Positions 39,221 through 49,374 of a DNA stretch of 64,000 nucleotides are shown one piece after another. Under the pieces are notes generated by a model, which worked only from the letters and a program-made list of their open reading frames with translations, did not search any database and was not told where the DNA came from. Numbering within the stretch: the stretch's first letter is position 1; each line of letters starts with the position of its first letter. The DNA comes from Sinorhizobium glycinis (lineage in GTDB: Bacteria > Pseudomonadota > Alphaproteobacteria > Rhizobiales > Rhizobiaceae): NCBI RefSeq assembly GCF_001651865.1, contig NZ_LPUX01000053.1, forward strand, positions 868,001 to 932,000. Direction: 5' to 3'. The position numbers and the translations under genes are program-made.

Positions 39221-41539
39221 ATGGCCGACGACCGCGCACCGACCTTTGAAGAGCTCGCCACGGACGGCGACGTGGTCTCTTCGCTCGATTCCAAGGCGGA
39301 GCATTCCCCTGATCAAGTGCTCCGTACACTCGACCGTCGGGAGAACGTCCTGAAGCGCACCGTCAAGGAGATCGACGAGGTGATTGACCATCTTCGCGGC
39401 GCGGCGGCCGCAAGACCTGACCAGAACACCAATGGCCCAGATACGACCGCCCCGACCGCATCCGAGCGGATTTCGACGCCGGCAGCCGAGGTCATTCTAC
39501 AGGCAGCCCCGCCTCCCCTGAAAGCCGACACCGCAAACGCCCCCGAAATCCGGGACGGACGAGGAAACGGGGAATCCGGCAGCGGGCTGATTCAGGACGA
39601 CGGCAAACCCGAACCGCGCTTCGAAAAACCAAGTGCCGAGCCCAGGGCCGAAGCCAAGGACAAGACCACCATGTCGGGAATGGTCGTTATCGAGGGCGAC
39701 CGCGGTCCGATAAAGGCAGAGGCCCGGACACCGGATAAGCGTGGCTCCCCGGGAGGAGAAGGCGGCGGAGACGGCAAAGGAGGAGGCGGAGGCGCCGGTG
39801 TCTTCCATAAACGCCTCGGCCCGGTCGATTTCTCCGCCAGTCTCAAGGCGGGTCTGCGGGCGATCAGGCAGAACCTAATGATCGTGATGCTGTTCACCAT
39901 CGCCACCAACATTCTCGTGCTCGCCATACCGATCTATCTGTTTCAGATATCCGACCGGGTGCTCACGAGCCGCTCGATCGACACGTTGGTGATGCTCACT
40001 GGGCTGATTGTCGGCGCCGTCATCCTGCAGGCGATTTTCGATGCAGTTCGCCGCATGATCCTGATGCGCACCGCGGTGGAGGTTGCCGCGCAGCTCGGCG
40101 CGCCGATCCTCAGCGCGGCCGCCAGAGCCTCGCTGCACAGCAATGGTCGCGAATATCAGACGCTTGGCGATCTGCAGCAGCTGCGCTCCTTTCTGGTGTC
40201 GAGCACACTGCTCTCCTTTCTCGATGCCCCGATCGCGCCGTTTTTTGTGGTGGCAGTCTTCCTCATTCACCCGCATCTCGGCTCCATCGTCATCACCTCG
40301 GCACTGCTTCTTCTCGTCGTGACCTTGTTGAACCAGAAGGCGACGGCGGCTTCCTTCGGCGAAGCCAATACGTTTCAGAGCAAGGCAAACCTCCACCTCG
40401 ATTCGATGTCGCGCAATTCGCAGATCATCAATGCGCTTGCCATGATCCCGGAATCCGTCCGCATCTGGGGCAGGGACATGGCCAGCTCGTTCACGGCGCA
40501 AGTCGTGGCGCAGGACCGCAACATTGCATTCGCTTCCCTCTCCAAGGCCTTGCGGTCGCTCACCCAGGTCATGATGCTCGGCTGGGGCGCCAATCTCGCC
40601 CTGCGTGGGGACCTTACGGGCGGTATGGTGATCGCCGCATCGATCATTGCCGGCCGAGCCCTCGGGCCGATCGAGGGGGCGATCGAAGGCTGGAACCAGG
40701 TGGTCCAATCGCGCGCCGCCTATTCTCGCATCGCCTCCCTGCTGCAGTCCTCGCCGCTCAATTTCGAGCGCCTGAAACTGCCGCGTCCGGAAGGGCGCCT
40801 CGACGTCGAACGGCTGCTTTTCGTCCCGCAAGGCACGAAGCGCGTCATCCTCAACGGCGTGACCTTCTCGCTCAATCCGGGTGATTCGCTGGCCGTGATC
40901 GGCAGTTCCGGAGCGGGCAAGACAACGCTCGGCAAAATGCTTGTCGGCTCCATCCTGCCGACATCCGGCAATGTCCGGCTCGATCTCATGGATCTGAGGA
41001 ACTGGGACCAACGTCAGTTCGGCGAAAGCATCGGCTATCTCCCACAGGACGTCCAGCTCTTTCCGGGAACCATCAAGGCCAATATCGCCCGCATGCGGGA
41101 GGACGCCAGCGACGCTGAAATCTATGCGGCCGCCAAGCTCGCCGATGTGCATGACATGATCGCGCAGCTGCCGCACGGATATGAGACTTTCGTGGCGGCG
41201 GACGGATCCCCCCTCTCAGGCGGCCAGAAACAACGCGTCGCGCTCGCCCGCGCCTTTTTCGGCAATCCTCGCATGGTGGTGCTCGACGAGCCCAATTCCA
41301 ATCTCGACAGCGCGGGAGAGGCGGCGCTGACGCGGGCACTCGCCCATGCAAGGAAGCAGCAGATCACCGTCGTGACCGTTACCCAACGACCGGCCCTCCT
41401 CAACAGCGTCGACAAGGTGCTGCTGCTGGTGAACGGCACCGTGGCCCTCTTCGGCATGCGCCAGGACGTTCTCAAGGCCCTCGCCTCCCGCGGAATGAAT
41501 CTCGAGGGCAATCCGCTCGACCACAATCAGCTTACGTAG
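39221..41539 (+). CDS. Type I secretion ABC transporter (PrtD/PrsD-like) with long N-terminal extension
   Basis: Inner-membrane ATPase/permease for one-step export. 772 residues. Residues 1-200 are a hydrophilic extension rich in Pro, Gly and charged residues (GGEGGGDGKGGGGG). Then comes a six-helix membrane domain starting NLMIVMLFTIATNILVLAIP near 215. The ABC domain has Walker A GSSGAGKTT at 561, LSGGQKQRVALARAFF at 665 and Walker B MVVLDEPNSNLD. There is no C39 peptidase domain, as in PrtD-type exporters of proteins with uncleaved C-terminal signals. Start at 39221 is preferred over 39218 because of the GGAGG spacing. Followed after 6 bases by its adaptor gene; a TolC-type outer-membrane partner is not in the window. 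Confidence 0.92.
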   Translation: MADDRAPTFEELATDGDVVSSLDSKAEHSPDQVLRTLDRRENVLKRTVKEIDEVIDHLRGAAAARPDQNTNGPDTTAPTASERISTPAAEVILQAAPPPLKADTANAPEIRDGRGNGESGSGLIQDDGKPEPRFEKPSAEPRAEAKDKTTMSGMVVIEGDRGPIKAEARTPDKRGSPGGEGGGDGKGGGGGAGVFHKRLGPVDFSASLKAGLRAIRQNLMIVMLFTIATNILVLAIPIYLFQISDRVLTSRSIDTLVMLTGLIVGAVILQAIFDAVRRMILMRTAVEVAAQLGAPILSAAARASLHSNGREYQTLGDLQQLRSFLVSSTLLSFLDAPIAPFFVVAVFLIHPHLGSIVITSALLLLVVTLLNQKATAASFGEANTFQSKANLHLDSMSRNSQIINALAMIPESVRIWGRDMASSFTAQVVAQDRNIAFASLSKALRSLTQVMMLGWGANLALRGDLTGGMVIAASIIAGRALGPIEGAIEGWNQVVQSRAAYSRIASLLQSSPLNFERLKLPRPEGRLDVERLLFVPQGTKRVILNGVTFSLNPGDSLAVIGSSGAGKTTLGKMLVGSILPTSGNVRLDLMDLRNWDQRQFGESIGYLPQDVQLFPGTIKANIARMREDASDAEIYAAAKLADVHDMIAQLPHGYETFVAADGSPLSGGQKQRVALARAFFGNPRMVVLDEPNSNLDSAGEAALTRALAHARKQQITVVTVTQRPALLNSVDKVLLLVNGTVALFGMRQDVLKALASRGMNLEGNPLDHNQLT

Positions 41540-41545
41540 GCGACC

Positions 41546-42883
41546 ATGACAGACGCAGTCAAAGTTTACGACCTCGAGTGGTATTCACCGGTTCCGCGCT
41601 CGATCTGGAGACATACCGTCTTTGGGCTCGCCCTCATGGCAGTTACGTTCGGCGGCTTCAGCTGGTGGGCCTTCACGGCGCCACTGGCCGCTGCCATCAT
41701 CGCCCAGGGAAGTTTCGTCGCGACCGGCCAGAACAAGATCATCCAACACCTTGAAGGCGGGATCATCGAAGAAATCCTGGTCAACGAAGGCGATCAAGTA
41801 GACGCAGGCCAACCGCTCATTCGGCTGGACGAAACGGCGGCGCGCGCCAACGAACGGCAGCTTTTTCTGCGGCAGGCGCGACTGGAGGCGATAATCGCCC
41901 GCCTCCAGTCGCAAATAGGAGGGGCCGACGAGATTGCACTGCCGGACCACCTTCGTCCACGGCCGGACGACCCGGACATCGGGCGGATAATCCGCAGTCA
42001 AGAGGTCAATTTCCAGTCCTGGAAAAGCAAGTTGGACAGCGACATCGAACTGCTGATGCGGAACATCGAGAGTTTCCGCTTCCGCGCGAAAGGCTACGAG
42101 CAACAACTCAAGTCAGTTCGCCAGCAGCGTGTTCTCCTGCAGGAGGAATATGCCAGCAAGACGTCGCTCCTGAAGAAGAATTTGATCCGCAGGACGGAGA
42201 TCAAGACGATCCAGCGGTCGATCGCCGACGCGGAGGGGCAGGCCGGGAGACTGACCGCCGAGATAGCGGAAACCGGCGTCCAGATTCTGAAGCAAGAGCA
42301 GCAGGTCCAGCAGGTACGGGAAAGCTATCGCGAGGCCGCCCTCGAGGAACTACAAAAAGTGGAGGCCGAACTGGATTCGGTGCGCGAGCAGTTGCGCGGG
42401 GCGGCCAGCGTCCTGCGCCGCGCCACCATAAACGCCCCGGTCAGCGGCAAGGTGGTCAGGCTTTACTATCACACGCCCGGAGGCGTCATCGAAAGCGGCA
42501 AGCCGATCATGGAAATCCTGCCGTCCGACGTGCCTCTCATCATTGAAGCACTGGTGCTCCGCACCGAGATCGACAACGTCAAAGTCGGTCAGAATGCGAC
42601 CGTCAGACTGACCGCCCTCAACCAGCGGACGACGCCGGTCTTGAATGGCGAAGTCTTCTATGTTTCCGCCGACTCGGTGCCCGACACAACGGGCGACGGC
42701 GCACGGGAGGTCTATTTGGCCCGGGTCAACCTGCCGGTCAGCGAGCTCTCAAGAGTTCCCGGCTTCGCGCCAACTCCAGGGATGCCGGCGGAGATCCTAA
42801 TCCAGACAGCAGAGCGAACCTTTTTCGACTACCTGACCAGGCCGATCCGGGACAGCATGGCACGTGCCTTCATGGAACGATAA
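41546..42883 (+). CDS. Type I secretion membrane fusion protein (HlyD/PrsE-like)
   Basis: Periplasmic adaptor joining the ABC exporter to TolC. 445 residues: one membrane span at about 24-46 (HTVFGLALMAVTFGGFSWWA), a biotinyl-lipoyl half (GQNKIIQHLEGGIIEEILVN), a long coiled coil at about 95-290, the second lipoyl half (INAPVSGKVVRLYYHTPGGV) and a beta-barrel domain with GMPAEILIQTAERTFFDYL at the C-terminus, the usual HlyD-family ending. Six bases after the exporter gene, so co-transcribed. Confidence 0.93.
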   Translation: MTDAVKVYDLEWYSPVPRSIWRHTVFGLALMAVTFGGFSWWAFTAPLAAAIIAQGSFVATGQNKIIQHLEGGIIEEILVNEGDQVDAGQPLIRLDETAARANERQLFLRQARLEAIIARLQSQIGGADEIALPDHLRPRPDDPDIGRIIRSQEVNFQSWKSKLDSDIELLMRNIESFRFRAKGYEQQLKSVRQQRVLLQEEYASKTSLLKKNLIRRTEIKTIQRSIADAEGQAGRLTAEIAETGVQILKQEQQVQQVRESYREAALEELQKVEAELDSVREQLRGAASVLRRATINAPVSGKVVRLYYHTPGGVIESGKPIMEILPSDVPLIIEALVLRTEIDNVKVGQNATVRLTALNQRTTPVLNGEVFYVSADSVPDTTGDGAREVYLARVNLPVSELSRVPGFAPTPGMPAEILIQTAERTFFDYLTRPIRDSMARAFMER

Positions 42884-43070
42884 TGCAAGCGGAACTCCGT
42901 GCGGGAGCAGCAGGTCCCGTCGACTGAGCTGATGCGGCACTCTGCCTGGGCCAAACTCTCCTCCCGGTTCAACAGGGCAACTTCGATCGGCCCGGCATGG
43001 AGGCAGGTTGCGGCGATTGCCTGCGATAAGACGCCCTCAAACGCTGCATTCGGTGTGGACACGAAGAAAA

Positions 43071-43146
43071 TGGTGCCCGGAGGCGGATTCGAACCACCGA
43101 CACGCGGATTTTCAATCCGCTGCTCTACCAACTGAGCTATCCGGGC
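43071..43146 (-). tRNA. tRNA-Phe (GAA)
   Basis: 76-base cloverleaf on the minus strand: acceptor GCCCGGA, D-loop AGCTCAGTTGGTAGAGC, anticodon stem-loop GCGGATTGAAAATCCGC with anticodon GAA, T-arm GGTTCGAATCC and encoded CCA at 43071-43073. Confidence 0.97.
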
Positions 43147-43350
43147 ATCCTGCCTGTGGGCAGCGGCTTTGAAAGCCGTGGGGGCGCTTGGTTCGCCCCG
43201 GAAGCGAGCGGGGTTATAGCATCTTGTTCGGCCGTGTCCAGCACCAAATGACTCTTTTTCGATGGAAATCCACGAGCCGTGGAGAAGCCGTGAAAAGCGA
43301 AGGGATTCAGCAGGATCGGCGCAGCCCCCCGCACTGTCAGTCGTGCGATC

Positions 43351-43461
43351 GCCCCTCACCCTAGCCCTCTCCCCGCACGCGGGGAGAGGGGACTTAAGCG
43401 CGCGCCACGAGTCCCTCGCCCCGCTCGCGGGGAGAAGGTGCCTGCAGGCGGATGGGGGGCC
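43351..43461. repeat. RIME-type rhizobial intergenic mosaic element (copy 2)
   Basis: Same opening as copy 1 (GCCCCTCACCCTAGCCCTCT), the hairpin CTCCCCGC-acg-GCGGGGAG, then the second palindromic module (CCCCGCTCGCGGGGAGAAGG) and GCGGATGGGG. It fills most of the 323-base gap between tRNA-Phe and yacG; the remainder (43147-43350) presumably holds the tRNA promoter. Confidence 0.85.
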
Positions 43462-43469
43462 AAGCGAGT

Positions 43470-43679
43470 CTAGCGATCCTCGTCGTCGGCTTTCGATTCG
43501 TCGTCGGCGACGGGGATCGCGTAGGAGCCGGAAAGCCAGCGGTTGAGATCTACATTGCGGCAGCGCCCGGAGCAGAAGGGGTAGTGCTCGCGCACCGACG
43601 GGCGGCCGCATTCCGGGCAGGGCCGCGTCGGGCGCAGGGGCTCGACATTCGAGCCGTGCTTCTTGCCTTCGCCACTCAC
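43470..43679 (-). CDS. yacG: DNA gyrase inhibitor YacG (zinc finger)
   Basis: 69-residue protein with the YacG zinc-binding pattern CPECGRPS ... [24 protein letters not shown]. The four Cys residues are all present and the [10 protein letters not shown] sequence is nearly invariant in the family. It binds GyrB and inhibits gyrase in E. coli. Six bases after maf, so co-transcribed. Confidence 0.95.
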   Translation of the reverse strand: MSGEGKKHGSNVEPLRPTRPCPECGRPSVREHYPFCSGRCRNVDLNRWLSGSYAIPVADDESKADDEDR

Positions 43680-43685
43680 TTGTCT

Positions 43686-44306
43686 TCAGCCTTCCAGCCA
43701 ACGCGCATGGACGTCGTACCCCTCGCCGATGAGGAGATTGACGGTCTCATAGAGCGGCAATCCTACCACATTGGTATAGGAGCCGACGAGCTTGACGACG
43801 AAGCTGCCCGCAATGCCCTGGATACCATAGCCGCCTGCCTTGCCGCGCCATTGGCCGGAGGCGAGGTAGCTCTCGATGTCGTAGCCGGAAAGGCGCTTGA
43901 AGCGTACCTTCGTGTCGACCACCTTCTGGCGGATCGTCCGGTCCGGCGTGACGAGGCAGATGCCGGTATAGACGCGGTGGCTCCGGCCGGACAGGAGGTG
44001 CAGCGCGCTCGACGCCTCGCCGATCAGCTCCGGCTTCGGCAGGATGCGGCGACCGACGCAGACGACCGTGTCGGCCGCGAGGATGTAGCTCCCGTCCCAG
44101 GCCGGCTCCCCCTTGATCGCCGCCAGTGCCGCCTTCGCCTTCTCGGCGGAAAGCCGGCGGGCCAGCGAGCGCGGGTGCTCGGCGCGCTTCGGCGTTTCGT
44201 CGAGGTCCATCGGCAGCAAGCGCGCCGGCTCGATACCGGCTTGCGCCAAAAGCTCGACGCGACGCGGCGATCCGGACGCCAATATCAATTTCTGGGTGAC
44301 TGTCAT
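43686..44306 (-). CDS. maf: Maf-like nucleotide pyrophosphatase
   Basis: 206 residues. [19 protein letters not shown] (SxxR active site), [34 protein letters not shown] and [14 protein letters not shown] are the family motifs. Members hydrolyse modified or canonical nucleoside triphosphates (dTTP, UTP and pseudo-UTP in characterised forms). In an infA-maf-yacG block. Confidence 0.93.
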   Translation of the reverse strand: MTVTQKLILASGSPRRVELLAQAGIEPARLLPMDLDETPKRAEHPRSLARRLSAEKAKAALAAIKGEPAWDGSYILAADTVVCVGRRILPKPELIGEASSALHLLSGRSHRVYTGICLVTPDRTIRQKVVDTKVRFKRLSGYDIESYLASGQWRGKAGGYGIQGIAGSFVVKLVGSYTNVVGLPLYETVNLLIGEGYDVHARWLEG

Positions 44307-44353
44307 CGAAGCGAACCGTCAGATCCCGGAGGTTACCGCCGCTAAAGTCGTGC

Positions 44354-44572
44354 TTACTTGAAGCGGTAGGTGATGCGGCCCTTCGTCAGGTCGTAGGGGG
44401 TCATCTCGACCAGCACCTTGTCGCCGGCGAGAACGCGGATGCGGTTCTTGCGCATGCGGCCGGCCGTGTGGGCGATGATCTCATGGTCATTCTCGAGCTT
44501 CACGCGGAACGTCGCGTTGGGAAGCAATTCGGTGACCACGCCCGGGAATTCGAGGACTTCTTCTTTCGCCAT
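44354..44572 (-). CDS. infA: Translation initiation factor IF-1
   Basis: 72-residue S1/OB-fold protein: [63 protein letters not shown]. This is nearly identical to IF-1 of other alphaproteobacteria. It binds the ribosomal A site with IF-2 and IF-3 during initiation. 47 bases before maf. Confidence 0.98.
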   Translation of the reverse strand: MAKEEVLEFPGVVTELLPNATFRVKLENDHEIIAHTAGRMRKNRIRVLAGDKVLVEMTPYDLTKGRITYRFK

Positions 44573-44749
44573 GCAGGATTGTGCTTTCTCATGTTCAACA
44601 GGGATGCGCCACGCATCCTTGAAAAATTTGCCGGAAACTACACAATCGCCGCGGATTTGTGAACCCGCCTTGATACCCGTTTTTTCCGCAATTCTACCCT
44701 ACGATGCCGACATGGCTTTCAGCCACGCAAAAGCGAACGGCACCGTCCT

Positions 44750-45211
44750 TCAACCGACTTTCTCGCGACCAGCCAGCCGGCTGGCAATAAGGCCGGCGAG
44801 GTGATCCCTGACAGCCCGATAGGCGCCGACGATCTGGTCGCGCGTGCCGGTCGCCACCGTCGGATCCGGCGTCGGCCAGTAGACGACATCGACCGCCATG
44901 GAGCGGGTCAGTTCCAGCGCCTTGTGATGGGCCTCCGGCGCCAGCGTGACGATGACATCGAAGTAATCGTCTTCGAGCTCCTCGAGCGTGCGCGGCTGGT
45001 GGCGACCGATCGTCAGCCCGACCTCATCGAGAACCACGTCCACGAAGGGATCGCGCTCGCCGTGGCGGACCCCGGCGGAGGCCACATAGGTCCCCTTCGG
45101 CAGCGCGGCCCGCGCAAGCACCTCGGCCATCGGCGAGCGAATCGCGTTCATGCCGCACATGAAGAGGATCGAGCGGGGCATCTTCGATCCTGGCAAGGCG
45201 ATCCCGGTCAT
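44750..45211 (-). CDS. Low-molecular-weight protein tyrosine phosphatase family protein
   Basis: 153 residues. The phosphate-binding P-loop is CGMNAIRSPMAE, a C-x5-R-S form of the LMW-PTP/arsenate reductase fold; the downstream acid region contains YWPTPDPT with a DP dipeptide as in LMW-PTPs. The ATG at 45211 follows GGGGGCGG; a TTG at 45235 would extend it into the upstream gene. It is part of the murA-hisD-infA block. Phosphatase or arsenate reductase activity cannot be told apart here. Confidence 0.85.
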   Translation of the reverse strand: MTGIALPGSKMPRSILFMCGMNAIRSPMAEVLARAALPKGTYVASAGVRHGERDPFVDVVLDEVGLTIGRHQPRTLEELEDDYFDVIVTLAPEAHHKALELTRSMAVDVVYWPTPDPTVATGTRDQIVGAYRAVRDHLAGLIASRLAGREKVG

Positions 45212-45222
45212 GTCCGCCCCCG

Positions 45223-45699
45223 TCAGCCGCGCCAATAGAGCACGCAGACCAGTGTGAAGAGGCGCCGCGCCGTATCGAAGTCCAGCCTGATCTTGCCGGA
45301 AAGCCGATCGATCAGCGTCTGCGAGCCTTCGTTGTGGATGCCGCGACGTCCCATGTCGATCGCCTCGATCTGGCTCGGCGTCGCCGTGCGGATCGCCTCG
45401 TAATAGCTTTCGCAGATCAGGAAATAGTCCTTCACGATGCGGCGAAAGGGGGTGAGCGACAGAATATGGGTGGCAACCGCGTCACCGCCGTCGGTCGAGA
45501 TCGCGAAGACGAGCTTCGAATCGACCAGCGACAGATTGAGCCGATAGGGCCCGCCCGGATGGCCGACAGGCTCGAACAGGTTCTCTTCCAGGAGGTCGAA
45601 AATCGCAACCGCGCGCTCATGCTCCACGTCCGGGGTCGAGCGGCCGATCGTCTCGTCCAGCACGACATCGCAGAGGCGCAGGTGGCGATCGGCCCTCAT
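45223..45699 (-). CDS. UPF0262 family protein
   Basis: 158-residue alphaproteobacterial protein of unknown function: [40 protein letters not shown] and [20 protein letters not shown] identify UPF0262. Its ATG overlaps the hisD stop by four bases, which suggests translational coupling. Always found next to hisD in the rhizobia I know. Confidence 0.9.
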   Translation of the reverse strand: MRADRHLRLCDVVLDETIGRSTPDVEHERAVAIFDLLEENLFEPVGHPGGPYRLNLSLVDSKLVFAISTDGGDAVATHILSLTPFRRIVKDYFLICESYYEAIRTATPSQIEAIDMGRRGIHNEGSQTLIDRLSGKIRLDFDTARRLFTLVCVLYWRG

Positions 45700-47000
45700 C
45701 CGGCATCCTCAAGATTGAGGCGGATGGCGACAGAGCGGGCATGGGCCTCAAGGCCCTCCGATTTGGCCAGCGCGATCGCCGCCGGGCCGAGAATGCGCAG
45801 CTGTTCGGGTCCGAGCCGGAGGATCGAGGTCCGCTTCATATAGTCGAGCACGCCGAGCCCGGAGGAGAAGCGCGCCGAGCGCGCCGTCGGCAGCACGTGG
45901 TTGGAGCCGCCGACATAGTCGCCGATCACCTCCGGCGTGTGGCGGCCGATGAAGATGGCGCCGGCATTGCGGATCTTCGGGACCATCGAATCCGGATCGG
46001 CCATCGCCAGCTCGAGATGCTCCGCGGCGATCCTGTTGGCGAGCGGCACGGCCTTGTCGAGATCCGGCACCAAAATCACGGCGCCGAAGTCGCGCCAGCT
46101 CGCCGTTGCCGTCTCGGTGCGCGGCAGCGTCGTGAGCTGCCGCTCGACCGCCTGCTCGACCGCCCCGCCGAAGGCGGCGTCATCGGTGATCAGGATCGCC
46201 TGGGCGCTGGCGTCGTGCTCTGCCTGCGCCAGGAGATCCGCCGCGATCCAATCCGGGTCGTTGTCGGCATCGGCGATCACCAGCACCTCCGAGGGGCCGG
46301 CGATCATGTCGATGCCGACGGTGCCGAAGACCTGCCGCTTGGCAGCCGCGACATAGGCATTGCCGGGCCCCATGATTTTCGCCACCGGCGCGATCGTCTC
46401 GGTGCCGTAGGCGAGCGCGGCGACGGCCTGGGCGCCGCCGATGCGATAGATTTCCTCGACGCCGGCGAGCCGCGCCGCCGCCAGCACGGCGGGGTTGACC
46501 GCACCATCCCTCGCCGGCACCACCATGACGATGCGCGGCACGCCGGCGACCTTGGCCGGCAGCGCATTCATCAGAACCGAGCTGGGATAGCTGGCGGTGC
46601 CGCCCGGGACGTAGAGCCCCACCGCTTCGACCGCCGTCCAGCGCGAGCCGAGCCCGACGCCCATCTGATCTTCGTAGAGGTCATCCTTCGGCACCTGCCG
46701 GCGGTGATGCGCCTCGATGCGGGTCGCCGCGACCTTGAGCGCGCCGAGCACCTCCGGTTCGACCGCATCGATCGCCGCGTCGATCTCGGCCGAGCTGACC
46801 GCCATGGGCGTGACGCTGAAATCCACGCGGTCGAACCGGGCGGAATAGTCGGCAAGCGCGGTGTCGCCGCGCGCCCGCACGTCGTCGATAATGGCGCGCA
46901 CCGCGGCGTTGACGTCTTCGGAAACCTCCCGCTTGGTCGTCAGGAACGCGGCGAATTCACGTTCGAAGCCGCTGTCGAGAAAGTTCAACCTGATTGCCAA
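45696..47000 (-). CDS. hisD: Histidinol dehydrogenase
   Basis: Catalyses the last two steps of histidine synthesis: L-histidinol to L-histidine with 2 NAD+. 434 residues with [52 protein letters not shown] (substrate and NAD site), [13 protein letters not shown] (zinc ligands Gln/His), and [18 protein letters not shown]. The start is a TTG at 47000, the codon used in the related annotation I recall, with GAGG about 10 bases upstream; there is no better ATG. Between DUF2948 and UPF0262 genes. Confidence 0.95.
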   Translation of the reverse strand: MAIRLNFLDSGFEREFAAFLTTKREVSEDVNAAVRAIIDDVRARGDTALADYSARFDRVDFSVTPMAVSSAEIDAAIDAVEPEVLGALKVAATRIEAHHRRQVPKDDLYEDQMGVGLGSRWTAVEAVGLYVPGGTASYPSSVLMNALPAKVAGVPRIVMVVPARDGAVNPAVLAAARLAGVEEIYRIGGAQAVAALAYGTETIAPVAKIMGPGNAYVAAAKRQVFGTVGIDMIAGPSEVLVIADADNDPDWIAADLLAQAEHDASAQAILITDDAAFGGAVEQAVERQLTTLPRTETATASWRDFGAVILVPDLDKAVPLANRIAAEHLELAMADPDSMVPKIRNAGAIFIGRHTPEVIGDYVGGSNHVLPTARSARFSSGLGVLDYMKRTSILRLGPEQLRILGPAAIALAKSEGLEAHARSVAIRLNLEDAG

Positions 47001-47034
47001 TGCGATGATCCTCTTGGTGGTGGCGGCGCTTTGC

Positions 47035-47475
47035 TCAGTCGCCTTCGGGATGGCGCGGCTTGAACGCGGTTTCCCACGCCCCGCCGGTATCGGCAAGCTG
47101 CGCCTCGATGCATTCCACATCAAGCGCGATCAAGGCATCGCCGGCGAGCACGAGCTCGACCGTTCCCTCCGGCCCCTCCCCCTTGAGCACGAAACGCAGC
47201 GCCAGGAGATCGAGCACCGCTTCCATGTCGGCCCGGTCGAAGCCGAGCGAGCGCACGGCCGTGACGCACTTGAAGAGCAGCAAGGCGCGGCGCCGCTCGA
47301 AGCTCCTGCGCTTGCCTTCCGCCGCCTCCCAGACGAAGCGGTTGAGGACCAGGGAAAACTGGCGACGGCGCGCATCATAATGAATGCCGGCCACCTTGAA
47401 GACTGCGTCTTGCACATGAGCGGAAACGACCCCAAGGTCTTCCTCGTCGAGTGCGAGCAGCTTCAAAGCATCCAT
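47035..47475 (-). CDS. DUF2948 family protein
   Basis: 146 residues, alphaproteobacterial family of unknown function, always in the murA-hisD neighbourhood. Visible: MDALKLLALDEEDLGVVSAH, VQDAVFKVAG, RRQFSLVLNRFVWE, RALLLFKCVTAVRSLGFDR and VLDLLALRFVLK. The start is uncertain between ATG 47475 and ATG 47484; the shorter has the better-spaced AGGG. Confidence 0.88.
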   Translation of the reverse strand: MDALKLLALDEEDLGVVSAHVQDAVFKVAGIHYDARRRQFSLVLNRFVWEAAEGKRRSFERRRALLLFKCVTAVRSLGFDRADMEAVLDLLALRFVLKGEGPEGTVELVLAGDALIALDVECIEAQLADTGGAWETAFKPRHPEGD

Positions 47476-47538
47476 GCGATCCATCCCTGCAGTCCGGCGC
47501 CGAATTTTGCACCGCAATCATCAAGGACATAAGACGTC

Positions 47539-47624
47539 GCGCCCGAAACCGCAACGGTTTCAGGCGCAAAAGCCTACTGCATGTTTCCTGAAATCGAATC
47601 CGATTTAAGGATAAAAACATGCAG
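47539..47624. repeat. Rhizobial intergenic palindromic repeats downstream of murA
   Basis: Two nested hairpins. First: GCGCCCGAAACC-gcaac-GGTTTCAGGCGC at 47539-47567. Second: CTGCATGTTT (47577-47586) pairs with AAACATGCAG (47615-47624), with AAATCG/CGATTT pairing inside. The second is the abundant Sinorhizobium element of the form CTGCATGTTTCCTnAAATCG. Either could end murA transcripts, though the operon appears to continue leftwards. Confidence 0.75.
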
Positions 47625-47651
47625 CAACTCGAGACGCGCGGCGCTGTCGTG

Positions 47652-48944
47652 TCAGTCGCTGACGCGCTCGACATGGGCGCCGCAGCGCGTCAGCTTTTCT
47701 TCAAGCCGCTCGAAGCCGCGGTCGAGGTGGTAGACCCGCGAGACCATCGTCTCGCCCTCGGCGGCAAGCCCGGCGATGACGAGCGAAACGGAAGCGCGCA
47801 GGTCGGTCGCCATCACCGGGGCGCCTTTCAACCGGCTGACGCCCTCGATCTTCGCCGTCTGGCCGGCGAGCGAGATCCTCGCGCCGAGCCGCGCCAGTTC
47901 CTGCACATGCATGAAGCGGTTCTCGAAGATCGTCTCGGTGATGTGGGAAACGCCGCCCGCCTTGGTCATCAGGCCCATGAACTGGGCCTGCAGGTCGGTC
48001 GGGAAGCCCGGAAAGGGATCGGTGACGATATCGACCGGGCGGATGCCGGGGCCATTGCGGACGATGCGGATACCGCTGTTCGTCGCGCTGATCTCGGCGC
48101 CGGCCCGGCGGATCGCTTCAAGGGCGGTATCGAGCAGGCTTGGATCCGTGTCCTCAAGGATGACGTCGCCGCCGGTCATCGCCACCGCCATGGCATAGGT
48201 ACCGGTCTCGATGCGGTCGGGCAGCACCCGATGGCGGGCGCCCGACAGCGAGCGCACGCCTTCGATGGTGATCGTGCCGGTGCCGGCACCGGAGATCTTC
48301 GCGCCCATGGCGTTCAGGCACTTGGCAAGATCGGCGACCTCGGGCTCGCGGGCCGCATTGCCGATCACCGTCGTGCCGTTGGCAAGGGTCGCGGCCATCA
48401 TCAGCACATGCGTGGCACCGACCGAGACCTTCGGGAACACATAGCGCCCGCCGATGAGGCCGCCTGCGGGCGCCGTGGCGTTGACGTAGCCGCCGTCGAT
48501 CTCGATGTTGGCGCCGAGCGCCGTCAGGCCCTCGATGAAGAGGTCGACCGGCCGCGTACCGATGGCGCAGCCGCCCGGCAGCGAGACGCGCGCCTTGCCT
48601 TCGCGGGCGAGCAGCGGCCCGATGACCCAGAAGCTGGCGCGCATCTTCGAGACGAGCTCATAGGGCGCCGTGGTCGAGACGATGTTGCGGCTGGTGAAAT
48701 GGATGGTGCGGGCATAGCTCTCGCCCTGGCGCTCGCGCCGGCCGTTGACGGAGATATCGGCGCCATGATTGCCGAGGATGCGGATCAGTTGCTCGACGTC
48801 GGCGAGGTGCGGCACGTTTTCCAGGGTCAGCGTGTCGTCGGTCAGGAGCGACGCGATCATCAGGGGCAGAGCGGCATTCTTGGCGCCGGAAATGGGGATC
48901 ACCCCGTTAAGTTGATTTCCGCCTACGATCCTGATGCGATCCAT
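47652..48944 (-). CDS. murA: UDP-N-acetylglucosamine 1-carboxyvinyltransferase
   Basis: First committed step of peptidoglycan synthesis: transfers enolpyruvate from PEP to UDP-GlcNAc. 430 residues; starts [20 protein letters not shown] and carries the catalytic Cys in [35 protein letters not shown] and [19 protein letters not shown] lies 5 bases before the ATG. It heads the minus-strand murA-DUF2948-hisD-UPF0262-phosphatase run. Confidence 0.97.
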   Translation of the reverse strand: MDRIRIVGGNQLNGVIPISGAKNAALPLMIASLLTDDTLTLENVPHLADVEQLIRILGNHGADISVNGRRERQGESYARTIHFTSRNIVSTTAPYELVSKMRASFWVIGPLLAREGKARVSLPGGCAIGTRPVDLFIEGLTALGANIEIDGGYVNATAPAGGLIGGRYVFPKVSVGATHVLMMAATLANGTTVIGNAAREPEVADLAKCLNAMGAKISGAGTGTITIEGVRSLSGARHRVLPDRIETGTYAMAVAMTGGDVILEDTDPSLLDTALEAIRRAGAEISATNSGIRIVRNGPGIRPVDIVTDPFPGFPTDLQAQFMGLMTKAGGVSHITETIFENRFMHVQELARLGARISLAGQTAKIEGVSRLKGAPVMATDLRASVSLVIAGLAAEGETMVSRVYHLDRGFERLEEKLTRCGAHVERVSD

Positions 48945-49161
48945 GAGACCTCTCGCACGGGCGCCGCCCGCCTTTCCAAAAAAATCCGGTGTTGCTGAAG
49001 GGCGTCTCTTAGTGGAGATGCCGCGAAATTAGAAGTGCCTTGAAATGCGAAGTCGACAGGAATGGCGGAAGCCTCAAAGAAGGTGATTTATCCCCCGCCG
49101 ATTACTTCCCTTCCTGCATGCCGTCATCCAAAAACCGCTGCACACTTTTGGGCGACATGCA

Positions 49162-49374
49162 TTAATCGCCCGATTCGTCCGATTTTGCGGCAGGCACTCC
49201 GGATGTCTCGTCGGCGTCGCCCGCCCGGCGGGCCCGCGCCTGCTGCTTGCGGCGCTGGAGATTGTCGCGGAGCGTCTTCGCCAGCCGCTGCCGCCTCACC
49301 TCCGCCTCGCTTTTGCCGGCTTTCGCGCCGCTTCGCGGCCCCGGCGCGCGCCCCTTGTCGTCGTCGTTCTGCAT
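49162..49374 (-). CDS. Small basic hypothetical protein (70 aa)
   Basis: Highly charged: SGAKAGKSEAEVRRQRLAKT then LRDNLQRRKQQARARRAGDADE. One amphipathic basic helix with acidic ends; no membrane segment. The RRQRLAKTLRDNLQRRKQQ type of sequence recurs in short rhizobial proteins beside murA, but no function is known to me. The start is unclear (ATG 49374 or TTG 49380); no strong ribosome binding site. Confidence 0.65.
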   Translation of the reverse strand: MQNDDDKGRAPGPRSGAKAGKSEAEVRRQRLAKTLRDNLQRRKQQARARRAGDADETSGVPAAKSDESGD

